From NCBI GenBank assembly GCA_030280995.1, contig JASXTE010000015.1:26592501-26656500 (forward strand): a stretch of DNA of 64,000 nucleotides. The letters are read 5' to 3'. The DNA comes from Hemileia vastatrix (Eukaryota; Basidiomycota; Pucciniomycetes; Pucciniales; Zaghouaniaceae). Made by a program: the position numbers and the translations under genes. The notes under the pieces are model-generated. The model was not told where the DNA came from. It searched no databases and saw only the letters and a list, made by a program, of their open reading frames with translations. Positions 12,390 through 22,553 of the stretch are shown one piece after another; the first letter of the stretch is position 1, and every line of letters begins with the position of its first letter.

Positions 12390-13764
12390 TTCTCCCAGAA
12401 AATCAAACACTCAAAAAAATGCTACATCACAAAGGTCTTCCCATAATGCAAGCCCCTCACTGGAGAAATCAAAGTCTGGACAGCTAAAAAAGGAAGATTA
12501 TCTCATCATCATCAACTTCCTCAAAATTAAATCAAACTATGATGCGTGTTTTGTATGTGAGAAGTCCACTCAAATTGGACGTCCACCTTTATCAAAGATC
12601 AATGGCTTCTTGTTAATGGAAAATGGAGTAAAAAAGAAAAAAAAGGGAGAATTGACATTAATCCTAAGCAAATGAAGGAGAGGTTCAAAAGTTATCAAGA
12701 AAAATATAAAAAATCTCACTTTGATTAAACTTGCACTGGCTTTAGTATTGATGATTATGATTTGGAGATTGGAATAACTACTGTTTCTGAAAACCTCATT
12801 GTCATGTGTCCTTTCTATGAGGAAATGTATAATATTTTTGGCTCCTGAGTTGATGTCAACCCTTGGTTTACACACAATACTACTATGCCCTCTGGATCTC
12901 AACAAGCCAATAATACTCCCAACACACCTGAAACTCAAGGACCCCAATCCCCTCCAGCTTCTAACCATAGTTCACCTGAAGATGATCCCAACCATCAAGA
13001 AGAACAATAAGATGATCCTGACTATCAAGCAGAACAATTATTTCAGAGTAGATCTGAGTCCTCAGAGCCCCAAAAGTTTAATGTATGTTTACTTTCTCTT
13101 TTTTCTTCAATACTTTTCTTAATTGCTCTTTCTTTCTTTTCTAGTCTCCTCCTACTCAAAATCAAATTTCTAAAAAGAATAAAAATTCCAGAAATGACAA
13201 TCCTGCTTTGCAAGCTGCTTTAGATGAACTTCCTGAACCCTCTAGCTTAAAATTCAAACTAAGGTGTTGGGCTTCAAATTCACTGAACTTGAGCCATCTT
13301 TTAAAACATGGTAATACTTCAACCACCTCTTTATCCTCTCTTGATTATTATTTTGAGAAAAAAGATAGAAGTAAGATTTATTCACTATATATCTTCTTCA
13401 ATAACATATTTATTTTTTTCTATTCAATTTTCTCAGAAAAATCCTCTATTGAAAAAAATGCCCTTGATGTTGAGAAGATGAATTTTGATCATATGCTAAT
13501 GAAAGATGAACAGTCCTTAGATTTGGAGGAAAATTTTTTTTAGCTTTAATTAAATTTTGAAAAGGCTAAATTTTAGGTAGAGGAGATGGAAAGAGCTCAA
13601 TTTTTCTTGGAGAAAACAAAAGACTGTGAATTTAAAAGAGAAATGGCCAGTTATGACTTGGAAAAAAAAAGTTTTTAAAAAAAAGAATTCATTACAGAAT
13701 GTGTAAAAAATGGCCAATCATATGAGGACATTAAAAAATTACTTGACTTTTTTAATTGATTAAT
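12390..13764 (+). pseudogene. Harbinger Myb/SANT-like helper protein, H3 copy
   Basis: Conceptual translation matches the helper genes at 19589-20986 and 28012-29352. It has the DNA-binding part (INPKQMKERFKSYQEKYKK about 12655-12710), a FYEEMYNIFGS block (about 12810), an acidic Ser/Pro-rich linker, an intron near 13084-13145, a second exon (about 13146-13370), another intron, and a charged coiled-coil C-terminus ending in ECVKNGQSYEDIKKLLDFFN (about 13697-13759). There are several stops and frameshifts near the start. The family helper binds the transposase and the element ends. Confidence 0.65.
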
Positions 13765-14560
13765 TGTTTTTTTGGTTAATGGTTGGCAAATGACATTGAT
13801 AGATACTTTTAATCTTATCAAAAATATTTATATCATGAGATTAGGATAACACCATTTTTCTTTACTTGACTATAAAATATTGCACTTTTGGAATTACAGA
13901 TGGTAAAATAATACTGACACTTGAGCAAAAATTCTTATCACCAACATAATTTTATCATATCACCACCAATTTGAATTTCTAAATAGAGCTAAGTCATCAA
14001 AATTCTATATCTGTTGGAAAATTTGGCAATACCCTCCCCTGAATTTTATTGAAGCAAGGGGTGGGTATCACCAAATTTTTCCAAGTCATCAATTTTCCAT
14101 GTTGGATTTGAAAATTTTTCAACACCCTCCCCTGAATTTTATTGAAGTAAGGGGTGAAAATAACCAAAATTTAATATTATTCCATAAATAATAAATAAAT
14201 AAGATAAATCAAATTCACTACTTTTAAAGTAATGACAATTCCTCAAGCCAAAATTTTTACCAAGTCTACAAACTAAGTTTGGGACTTTCCATAGGTATAG
14301 GCAAGGTGAACCCCATGAAACAATTTCATGTTATCATGATTACCATTTATACAATACAAGATCTTTGGCTCATTACTTAAGTTTAGTAAATTGAAATATC
14401 AGATTTATTTGTTAAAAATTTATGAAAGAATAAAAAATATTTGATGACTTTACAAATCCCCATACTTTTGGGATCTAACTAAAGTTTTATTTAATTTCTT
14501 ACTTTTACCTTATTTATCCTTTGGATTAGCTTTAGACTTATTTAGAATGAGCAGCTAAAA
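13765..14560. repeat. Harbinger non-coding interior with a ~93-bp minisatellite
   Basis: Two copies of a unit containing ACCCTCCCCTGAA lie at 14031 and 14124 (period 93). The region up to about 14500 is homologous, in reverse, to 27390-27990 in H2 and weakly to 44270-44615. No gene is visible. Confidence 0.7.
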
Positions 14561-14569
14561 TGAGTAAAG

Positions 14570-15239
14570 TCATAACAATATTCCAAACCTGTAGGAGATT
14601 TTTTTGTTTGGTAATTATTGTGAAAAGAGTTCCAAATTGATTTGATGATTCCATTTCCTAATCCAAAATCAATTATACACCTATGATCAGGGAAATTTAA
14701 ACTGTGTCCTTTGATTTTAGAAGGTGAATGAATAGGTTGTCCCGAAATAGGATTGATATAGGAGAAGATTCCTCAAGTAAGATGATTTGCATCATTCAAA
14801 TTGGTATGTATCTTGTTATGAAATCCAGAATGGGTAATTATAAAATTAGAAAACAATAAATATTCATTGCTAAGTTTTTTCCCATTCTGAGTCACACCAA
14901 TTTGGAATTCCAACTTGGGTTTCAAGTTTGTGAATTTTTTGAAAAGCTTTATTACAGATTTTTTTAAGTTGAAGAGCAAGAAAAGAATTAAAGGAAGGTA
15001 AAGATACCCATTTTTGAAAATCATCATCTATTTCTGCTTTAGATAAATTTCTAAGCAAATAATAGATGACTATAGAATTAGAATGAGTGAACAATATTAA
15101 GAATGAATCAATAGAAATTATTATACTTACCAAGAGAATATCCTTAAATAAATCCTGTTCTCCATCCAAAACCAATCATGATACCAACAAGAAAATTCTT
15201 ACTCCTTATTGGTAAGCAAAACAAAGCTATTTGATATAT
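14570..15239 (-). pseudogene. TET/JBP-like 2-oxoglutarate/Fe(II) oxygenase, C-terminal part
   Basis: On the minus strand, segments read NKAFQKIHKLETQVGIPNW, FIITHSGFHNKIHTNLND and CIIDFGLGNGIIKSIWNS, then a distal NNYQT. The order matches the double-stranded beta-helix of the fungal TET/JBP-like oxygenase family: an H-x-D metal site, then a glycine-rich FG..NG strand with IW, then a distal His. Here the H-x-D Asp is Asn and the distal His is lost, so it is inactive, besides carrying stops. The gene continues upstream at 21341-21990 once LTR-A and H1 are removed. A second copy lies at 43803-44190. Family members oxidise 5-methylpyrimidines; the assignment rests on motif order only. Confidence 0.55.
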
Positions 15240-16376
15240 TGTCAGCCAGGCTATTCCAGGAGTCCAGTAAATGATATGTAACTTATAAAACCTGAAAGAG
15301 TGGGTAAGTATTGTATTTAATGAATATAACTTAATATTTTATTGCATAATAAAATTATATAAGTATTTTATTATATACAAGTATTACATTAAATTTATTG
15401 GTTATATAAATTTTTATATACAGTTAAATTGAACATAATATAATATATTCTACAAATAATGGCGCATTTGTATGTATTTAATAATTATAAATTTATATTT
15501 AATTAATTGAAAAAACATATATTATAATTATAAGTGTAAGATTGACTTATAATATATTTAAATTAATTATTTAAATTTATATATTAAATAACACCTTTCA
15601 TATAATACTAAAAAATAATTAATGACACTTCTTTTGAACCTTAATTGTGTCATGAAAAACCAATTAATTAATTTATACTAAATTGAGATTAATTACATGT
15701 TTTGTTGCGTCAAAGTATTTTTTTGTTTTACTTTAAAATATCCTTAAATCAGACTGTACCATCTGTTTGGAATTATTTTTCTCATAGTTCCTATGTTCCA
15801 ATCTTGTTTAGTTATTCACTATTTTTACTTACTGATTTGGGAATTAATGGCGGGGAAATTGGATTCTTAATTGGGGTTTTAATTAATTGTTTCATGTTTT
15901 TCTCTACATTGTTATGTTTCATTTACTCTTTGATATATTTGTTTTATTCTATTCTAACTATTGTATTTACAAATATAGTAGCGCTTCAGAGGACCCATTG
16001 CCTATAAAAGGGCCTTGGATAATCCCCTGTAGACTCATCACTTATTATACACTCAACAAATTAAATACTATTTTATTACGTTTATATTTTTTTTATTAGT
16101 AATACAATTCTAATTAAAAGTCTATATAACAAATTAAAGGTTGCTTTAAGTCTGATAGTAATTAAAGTGTTTGCCGCGCAGAACCCTTACATTAAATAGT
16201 ATTATTATTAATAAATTCCAAGTTTTTGTCATCTCTCCAAGTTGCTCACCGTTGTTTCCCTCTTAAATAAATTAAATATATTATTGCCATTTATTTCTTT
16301 TATATTCCCTTGTCCTTCTCCTTCTCTCCTCCTTTTCTCCTATTTTTCTTACCTTCTTCTAGACGACTGACCGACA
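15240..16376 (+). mobile_element. Solo LTR, family LTR-A (1137 bp)
   Basis: Starts TGTCAGCCAGGCTATTCC and ends TAGACGACTGACCGACA, matching both ends of the 5' LTR of Ty3-A. A perfect 5-bp duplication TATAT flanks it (15235-15239 and 16377-16381). A TATA box in CCTATAAAAGGG lies near 16002-16013. It lies inside the TET/JBP-like pseudogene. Confidence 0.9.
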
Positions 16377-16472
16377 TATATTGTCATAATAGGGGGTATC
16401 AATGTTCAGGGATCCGCAATTAGGGATCAGGAATTTTTTTTCCCGGGATCAGACATTATTAATTGCGGAAGA

Positions 16473-16508
16473 TTCTTATCCACTAGCCCCAGGGCTAGTG
16501 GATAAGAA
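16473..16508. repeat. 17-base subterminal hairpin of H1
   Basis: TTCTTATCCACTAGCCC, a two-base loop, and the exact complement. Subterminal repeats of this kind are candidate binding sites for the helper or transposase; that role is inference. A related CACTAGCCCCA...TGGTG sequence lies at the transposase end of H2 and H3. Confidence 0.85.
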
Positions 16509-16770
16509 ATCCACGATAATGCATTATCCCGCCTCTTATACCCCAATTTCCATTCCTAATTCCTGATCCCAAACTCATCTCATCCATGATGGATTTTTAA
16601 GAAAGTCACATGACTTATAATTGCTGATGCCATCCTTAAGTATTTCCTCACTCTATGCTACTTAATTTTGGTGGTGAACACTTAAGTTTTTTTTCTATCT
16701 ACACACCCCAACTGCACATTTGGCGGTGAATTCCCACTTCCCTCATCACTTAACCCTTCCACCGGCAACA

Positions 16771-18030
16771 ATGAAACACCTCTCTACTAGGAAGCTACTT
16801 CACTCAACAATGAATGCTATCACTTTTCTTTTAGTTCTTTACTATAAATCTGACTCTGATTTGGAAGATGCTTTAGCTTATATGTGTTTTCTTTTCAAAA
16901 AGCGTTACATCATCACCAGGGGGCCAAATCTTTATCATGATCCCCAATATGATCTGGCCTCCATTCTCAACATTCCTCATTTAAACTTCACACAACTTTT
17001 TAGAACTTCTCCCAATTCTTTCTTCAAACTTTATCAACTCATCTCCGATCATCCTATCTTCCATAACAATTCTCATAACAAACAGCGTAATCCTGCCATC
17101 CAACTTGCTGTTGCTCTATGTCGCTTTGGCTCAAATGGAAATGGTGCTGCCATAAGACGTTTGGATAATCTCTTTAACATAGGATATGGTACCGTGATAT
17201 TATACACCAAGCGCTGTATGATTGCTATCCTTTCCCTCAAGTCTCAAACTCTTGCTTGGCCAACTCCAGAACAGCGACTTGAATCCTCTCAAGTAATGCA
17301 AGCTGAAGGTTTCCATGGCTGTATAGGTTTTGTTGATGGCACAACCATCCCTTTGAGTCAAAAGCCTGCTCATGATGGCAACCATTATTTTGATCGCAAA
17401 AAAAGGTTTCTTCAAAATCTTCTCCAAGTTCTCATCTTTCACAATCTAACTTTTTATCTTCTTTCTAGATACTCTATTGCCGTTCAACTTGTATGCAATG
17501 TCAATAAAAAATTTATTTCTTTTCACAGTGGCTGCCCTGGATCATGTCATGACTCTTCCGTCTTCCAAAGAATGAGGATTTCTCAATCCCCTGAATCATA
17601 CTTTGACGAATCTCAGTACCTCCTTGCAGACTCAGCATATGCAAGTGGAAAGTACATTATACCTGCTTTCCGTGGTGCAACTTCAGAAAATGACCCCAAA
17701 ACTAAATTTAATTATCACCTTGCACAATCAAGAGTACAAATTGAACATGCTATAGGTATTTTAAAGGGACGATTTTCTAGTCTTCGGGAGCTCAGAATCC
17801 AATTTCAAAAAAAATTGGAGATCAAAACTGCAAATCATTGGATCTTGACTTGCGTAATACTCCACAATATTCTAGCTGATTTAAAGGATGAGTGGAATGA
17901 TCTTTATGAAGAAGAGGATCCTGAACCACCACTGGCACTCCCCTCCCTTGATTCACAAATCATTCAATCAACCGGCATACGCCCCATTATAATGCCAATT
18001 ACTCTTCAACATTTCTCTTCACCCTTTTAA
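16771..18030 (+). CDS. Harbinger DDE transposase (HARBI1-like), H1
   Basis: Two exons, 16771-17405 and 17469-18030, separated by a 63-nt GT-AG intron. They encode 398 residues. Because 63 is a multiple of three and lacks a stop, the unspliced frame is also open. The same position is interrupted by a non-triplet intron in H2, which fixes the junction at RKKR-YS. A helix-turn-helix-like segment (GSNGNGAAIRRLDNLFNIGY) precedes the catalytic core. The core has DDE residues at about D189 (GFVDGTTIPL), D240 (PGSCHDSSVF) and E304 (VQIEHAIGILKGRF). The start is the first ATG in frame. It should cut and rejoin the AGGGGGT ends with its helper, encoded convergently. All key residues are present. Confidence 0.88.
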   Translation: MKHLSTRKLLHSTMNAITFLLVLYYKSDSDLEDALAYMCFLFKKRYIITRGPNLYHDPQYDLASILNIPHLNFTQLFRTSPNSFFKLYQLISDHPIFHNNSHNKQRNPAIQLAVALCRFGSNGNGAAIRRLDNLFNIGYGTVILYTKRCMIAILSLKSQTLAWPTPEQRLESSQVMQAEGFHGCIGFVDGTTIPLSQKPAHDGNHYFDRKKRFLQNLLQVLIFHNLTFYLLSRYSIAVQLVCNVNKKFISFHSGCPGSCHDSSVFQRMRISQSPESYFDESQYLLADSAYASGKYIIPAFRGATSENDPKTKFNYHLAQSRVQIEHAIGILKGRFSSLRELRIQFQKKLEIKTANHWILTCVILHNILADLKDEWNDLYEEEDPEPPLALPSLDSQIIQSTGIRPIIMPITLQHFSSPF

Positions 18031-18379
18031 TTTTTAATTTTTATGTTTTCATACTTTCCAAATGTCCTCTTTGTGTACTTTAATCACTTGGTTTTGTATT
18101 TTGGTTTGTTGCATATTCATTTTTTTTTTTGAATTTACGGTGAATATCTTTTTTTTGGATTGCTCATTGGTTTTCTTTCACTTCCTCAACATGAAATCGC
18201 ATATTTTCTTATATCGCATATTTTGTCAGTGATTTTTTTTTTCATTCATCACTCATATCCTTTTCCTATTCTCCTCAAACATCCCTCAAATATTTTGGTT
18301 GCATTTATTTTCTCAACTCAACTCACCAGGTAGGTCATTTTTTTTCTTTTTTCATGGTTTTTTATTTGCTAATCATGAT

Positions 18380-18410
<31 letters not shown>

Positions 18411-18913
18411 TGCTTTTTTTTTGGTTTTTTTGTTTTTTTTGTAAGTGCTTCTATTATTTTTGTTCTAGGGTAAACTAATTTTTGTTTTGCTTTTTTCTCT
18501 TTTTTATCTTTTTATTTTTTTGTTTTTTTTTCTCTCCTTCACCTCTCTTTATGATCCTCGAGGCCCCCCTTTTTCCCTCTCTTTACCTGTCTCTGACCCC
18601 CTTTTTACCCCCTTTTTAGCTGCCTCAAATCCCCCCTTTCCCCCCTCTTTAGGTCCCTCATCACCCCCTTTCCCCTCTTTTTAGGTGCTTCAATACTCCC
18701 CCCTTCCCCTCTCTTTATGTCCCTCAAACCCCCCCCTTCACCTCTCTTTTGGCGCCTCAAACCCCCCCTTCACCTCTCTTTACCCACATCAAACCCCCCC
18801 CTTTCCCTCTCTTTAGGCGCCTCAAACACCCCCCCTTCCCCCCCTTCTACTCACTTTACCCCCCTACCTAATCATTATATCCTCCTTTAAACAGACACCA
18901 CGCAATATGGGGG

Positions 18914-18935
18914 GCGGACTTGCTAGCAAGTCCGC
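18914..18935. repeat. 22-base perfect palindrome
   Basis: The centre is GACTTGCTAGCAAGTC and the whole 22 bases equal their own reverse complement. It sits between the convergent H1 genes. Confidence 0.9.
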
Positions 18936-19257
18936 AACTTGAAGTCAGATGGAAATCAGATGGAACTCAGACTGAAGTAATACTGAACTTTCACTTGAAG
19001 TATCACACAAATAATAATGGATCTATATTGAAAACATTGTGAAAGTGTGAAAATAACTGAATGGAAGCCAGAAAAAATCATTCCATGAGTCTACTCAATG
19101 CAAAGTATTTTTTGAAGCAACTTATTTAAATAATACTTTATTAAATTAAGTTTATCAATAAAAATTGATTGACAATATTGCAATTCTTAAATACAATAAT
19201 TTGACTTTTTCTATTACTTACAACTGTTTTTACAGAATTGAAAACTATGTTTCAGGT

Positions 19258-19447
19258 AATATTTTATGGAAGTGAACTCTGTTCTTTGCCCGAAGAACAG
19301 AGTTCATCCTCCTATTTTCACACTCTGTTTGCACCAATCTCCATCGCTTTCAATATTTTATGGAAGTGAACTCTGTTCTTCGCCCGAAGAACAGAGTTCA
19401 TCCTCCTATTTTCACACTCTGTTTGCACCAATCTCCATCCCTTTCAA
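19258..19447. repeat. 94-bp direct duplication carrying hairpins
   Basis: Two nearly identical 94-bp copies (starting 19258 and 19352). Each contains GAACTCTGTTCTTCG, a two-base gap, and its complement; the first copy has one change in the stem. It is just downstream of the helper gene's stop codon and could act in 3'-end formation of the convergent transcripts (inference). Confidence 0.88.
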
Positions 19448-19588
19448 TTCTATCAACACATGCTTGTCTTCTCTCCCCATGCCTTTCGCTATCCTCCCAG
19501 CCCCATTGTATGTATAATACAGAAAATAATTGTAAAATTTATGTACAAATAAATATGAACACATGAAGTGTGAAAGAAATAAAAGAAA

Positions 19589-20986
19589 CTAGTCAACAAA
19601 AAATTTCATTAAACGTTCTATTTCTTCAACAGATTTGTTTGCTTTAATGCATTCGATCAAGAAATCTTTCTTTTTAGAACTTTCTTGGAGATCATGCTTA
19701 TACTTCATCTGTTCCATTAAGTTTTGATGCTCGAGTGTTTTTTCCTTATTTTTGGATTTTTCAATACTAAGAGTTAACTCAAACTTCTTCTCCTCCAAAT
19801 CTTGGGCCCTACCATCCTTCTGTAAAGAGAGCTCAAACTTCTTCTCCTCCAAATCTTGGATCCGATCATCCTTCCGTAAGGAGAGCTCATACTTCCTCTC
19901 TTCCAAATCTTGTACTCTGTCATCCCTCCTTAAAGAGAGCTCGTATTTCTTCTTTTCAAAGCTCAGTGTCTCTTTAGCAATTTCCACTTGTTCTAGAGTG
20001 AGAATAAAAATTAACATAAAGTAGAAGAAAAGCAGAGTAAAGTAATAAGAGGTATGATATCACTTACCAGCATCACGTTTCTCTAAAAACTGTTCCATCG
20101 AAGAAAAAGGTGTTTGTGATGAAGTATCACTTTTTTGTCTTCTTTGGGAGAGGAAATTTAGACTAGTTGAAGCCCTTCTCTTTTTGTTCAACGTAGCATT
20201 TTCCTCCTCATCATTGTCACTAGCTTCAGACTCAGTTGATTGAGGATCCTGGGTTTGTTCATCAGCCTTTTAAGAAATAAGAAAAATATAAGTAAATAAA
20301 AAAATAGAATTGATAAGATAAAAGAAACAGACCTGAGTTAGATTGGGTTGGGTTAAATCGCCAATAGGATCAATAGCAAAGCTATCTAGATTCGTAGAAT
20401 TTAGAAGAGGGGAGGCTTGAGTGGAGGAAGAGGATGGGAAAAGATTTGCTTCGACATCATGTTCGGAGATAGGATCTTCTCCATCCAACATGTTTACAGG
20501 ATTAACATCGGCTCGCTCTCCAAAAATTGCATCCATCTCTTTAAAGTAAGGACATAAAGAATCAAGTTTATTGTCTATGGATTTTATACCCTTAGTTATA
20601 TCAATGTCAGTAACCCCAAAACCAGTGGAAGATGAAAGAGCCTTTGCCTTCTTGTATTTTGCTCGATAATGCTTGAAGCATTCAGACATCTGTTTAGGCA
20701 AAAGATCAATCCTTCCCTTGGTCTTATTGCGTAATTCATTTGCCATTAGAAGATAGCCATTAACTTTTGATGTGGGGGGCCGTCCTACTTTAGTGGCATA
20801 CTCAGTACCAAAACAAGAATCATAGTTAGATTTGGTTTTCAGCCAGTTGATAAGAATGAGATGATCATATTTTTTTAATTGAACAGTCTTTGATTTCTTG
20901 GCTGAGCGGGGAAAAGAGGAAGTAGTGGGAATTGAAGAGCAACTGGGTGATAGCTGCCTTTGAGAAGATCTAGGATGACGAGGCAT
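19589..20986 (-). CDS. Harbinger Myb/SANT-like helper protein, H1
   Basis: Three exons, 20986-20333, 20266-20068 and 19992-19589, joined over GT-AG introns of 66 and 75 nt, giving 418 residues. The N-terminus is basic. Residues about 33-115 form a Myb/SANT-like DNA-binding region (HLILINWLKTKSNYDSCFG, then GRPPTSKVNGYLLMANELR and FKHYRAKYKKAK). Next come a YFKEMDAIFG block, an acidic Ser-rich linker, and a long charged coiled coil with a degenerate repeat of EERKYELSLRKDDRIQDL type (about four units), ending in ANKSVEEIERLMKFF. In PIF/Harbinger elements such a second protein recruits the transposase to DNA and the nucleus. The same exon pattern occurs in H2 and H3. Convergent with the transposase. 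Confidence 0.85.
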
Positions 20987-21340
20987 GTTATTATAAATGA
21001 AGATGAAAAGGAGCAGAAACAAGCAGATGAGATAGCGAGATGAAAAGGAGAAGAATAAAATAGATGAAATGGGGAGAAATTCTGAGCGGATAGAATGAAC
21101 AGGATGGGATGAGAATGGAAGTGCGCAGCAAGGTAGAAGGCTGGGATATCCAGAAAGTTTTCCAAGATGTGGTTATGGAAAATTGAGTAAATAAATGTCG
21201 GATAAGAGGTGAACATTGACACGTAAAGTGTCTAATAACCCAATTATTAGCAAAAATAATTGCGGAAGATAATTGGGGTATAAGGATTATTTTCCGCAAT
21301 TAATTTAATTGCGGATCGGTCAACATTGATACCCCCTAAT

Positions 21341-21990
21341 GAGATCAGATAGTTGAATAAAGGATTCATCTTTAAGTCCATTGAATGAATTATTTTTGTA
21401 AATAAATTGAGGTTTAAAAGTATTGATGATTACAGCCTTAAATTCATCACCTCCAAATTAGGTTACTTATTCAATATCTTCAGGTAAATACTTGGGATAT
21501 TTTTTATTGACTTTAGTTTTATAATACTTGATGTTTGATATATGCCCAAATAAAATATTCAAGTATATTTTTTTTATAATTCTTTTATTTTGATAAGATC
21601 AATCATCATTTTTTATTTTTGAGAGTTTTAAAGAAGATTTAATTGAAATAGAAGTTGAAGAAGATGATAAAGAAGATAATGATGAAGATAGAGGTTTAAC
21701 GCTTGAATCAGATGAAACTTTTTTTTTCAAAAATTTTTTTGGACAAATTTTCATTTTTTGACAATTTTTCTGAATTTTTTTTGATGATTGAAATGAAGTA
21801 GAAATTGAAGAAGATGATAAAGAAGATATTGGTGATGATAGAGGTGTAAGGCATGAATCAGAAGAAACAGATTTTTTTCAGATTTTTTTTTGATGATTGA
21901 TATGAAGTAGAAATTGAAGATGATGATAAAGAAGATAATGATGATGTTAGAGGTGTAAGACTTGAATCAGAATAAACAGACATTTTTTTT
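21341..21990 (-). pseudogene. TET/JBP-like oxygenase, N-terminal part
   Basis: Once H1 and the solo LTR-A are removed, this joins the fragment at 14570-15239 in one orientation. Readable pieces are ILFGHISNIKYYKTKVNKKY, FGGDEFKAVIINTFKPQF and DESFIQLSDLI, continuing at 15239 as NFLVGIMIGFGWRTGF. The upstream part (21990-21640) is Ser-rich and built from three imperfect repeats. Frames are broken by stops and T-run length changes. Confidence 0.5.
21640..21980. repeat. Three imperfect tandem repeats encoding Ser-rich segments
   Basis: Units of 110-150 bp starting near 21655, 21802 and 21911 share GAAGATGATAAAGAAGATA. On the minus strand they read as Ser/Thr-rich repeats at the N-terminus of the oxygenase-like pseudogene. 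Confidence 0.75.
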
Positions 21991-22280
21991 TCTGAAAAAG
22001 TTTTTTACAGGTAAAAAAAATGTCAAACTATTTTTTTGAAAAATAATTAAAAACTCACACAATTTAAATTAAATAAATTTAAAGATTTTCTGAAAATAAT
22101 GAATAAGAATAATTATTACTTTAATTCAATTTGATGAGTTTTTTGGTTAATTCTGGACAAAAAAAACCAAAAAAAAGAAAAAAAAATAAATGTTAATAAT
22201 ACTTTTCTTTCAATTTTTTAATTGCTCCCTCATTAGTCCTTGTAAAACTTTTTTGTTAATGTTTTAATTACTCCCTCATT
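21991..22280. other. H3 interior, no gene seen
   Basis: A+T-rich. A 17-base segment AATTGCTCCCTCATTAG (near 22220) is repeated with one change about 45 bases on, at the H2 insertion site. Confidence 0.4.
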
Positions 22281-22553
22281 AGGGGGTGTCAGTTCTGGCA
22301 AATCAGCACTTAAATAAGTACGGATTTCCAAAACACACTAGCCCCAATACTGGTGGATTTCAAAAGTGAAAAAAGTCACTTATTTCACTCAAATCCGCAC
22401 TTTCTCAACCAAAAGTGCTGGTTTCACCATCAAGTCCCATTTCACTGATTTTTCAGCATCATCCCATTCATAAGCAGCACTCTGCAGCATAACACTTCAT
22501 AACTCAAAACATCGTACATCATTTACATCTTCATATCATATCATATAAGAGTT

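Larger units (their letters stand above)
18031..19588. other. H1 intergenic region, low complexity
   Basis: This lies between the convergent transposase and helper genes. It contains long T runs (18120-18550), a C-rich tract (about 18550-18870), a perfect palindrome and a 94-bp duplication listed separately. No credible gene is seen; the Pro/Ser-rich frame at 18487-18684 is a by-product of the C-rich tract. Confidence 0.6.
16391..21337 (+). mobile_element. PIF/Harbinger element H1, apparently complete (4947 bp)
   Basis: Terminal repeats AGGGGGTATCAATGTT and its complement AACATTGATACCCCCT flank the element, with AAT on each side (16388-16390 and 21338-21340). It encodes an intact DDE transposase on the plus strand near the left end and an intact Myb/SANT-like helper on the minus strand near the right end. 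Both reading frames are open when their short introns are removed, so it could be autonomous. It lies in the TET/JBP-like pseudogene of H3. Confidence 0.88.

Noticed and set aside
18487..18684. Pro/Ser-rich open frame
   Set aside because: It is a translation of a T- and C-rich low-complexity tract.
19258..19447. CRISPR-like arrangement
   Set aside because: Only two direct copies without spacers, in a eukaryotic transposon.
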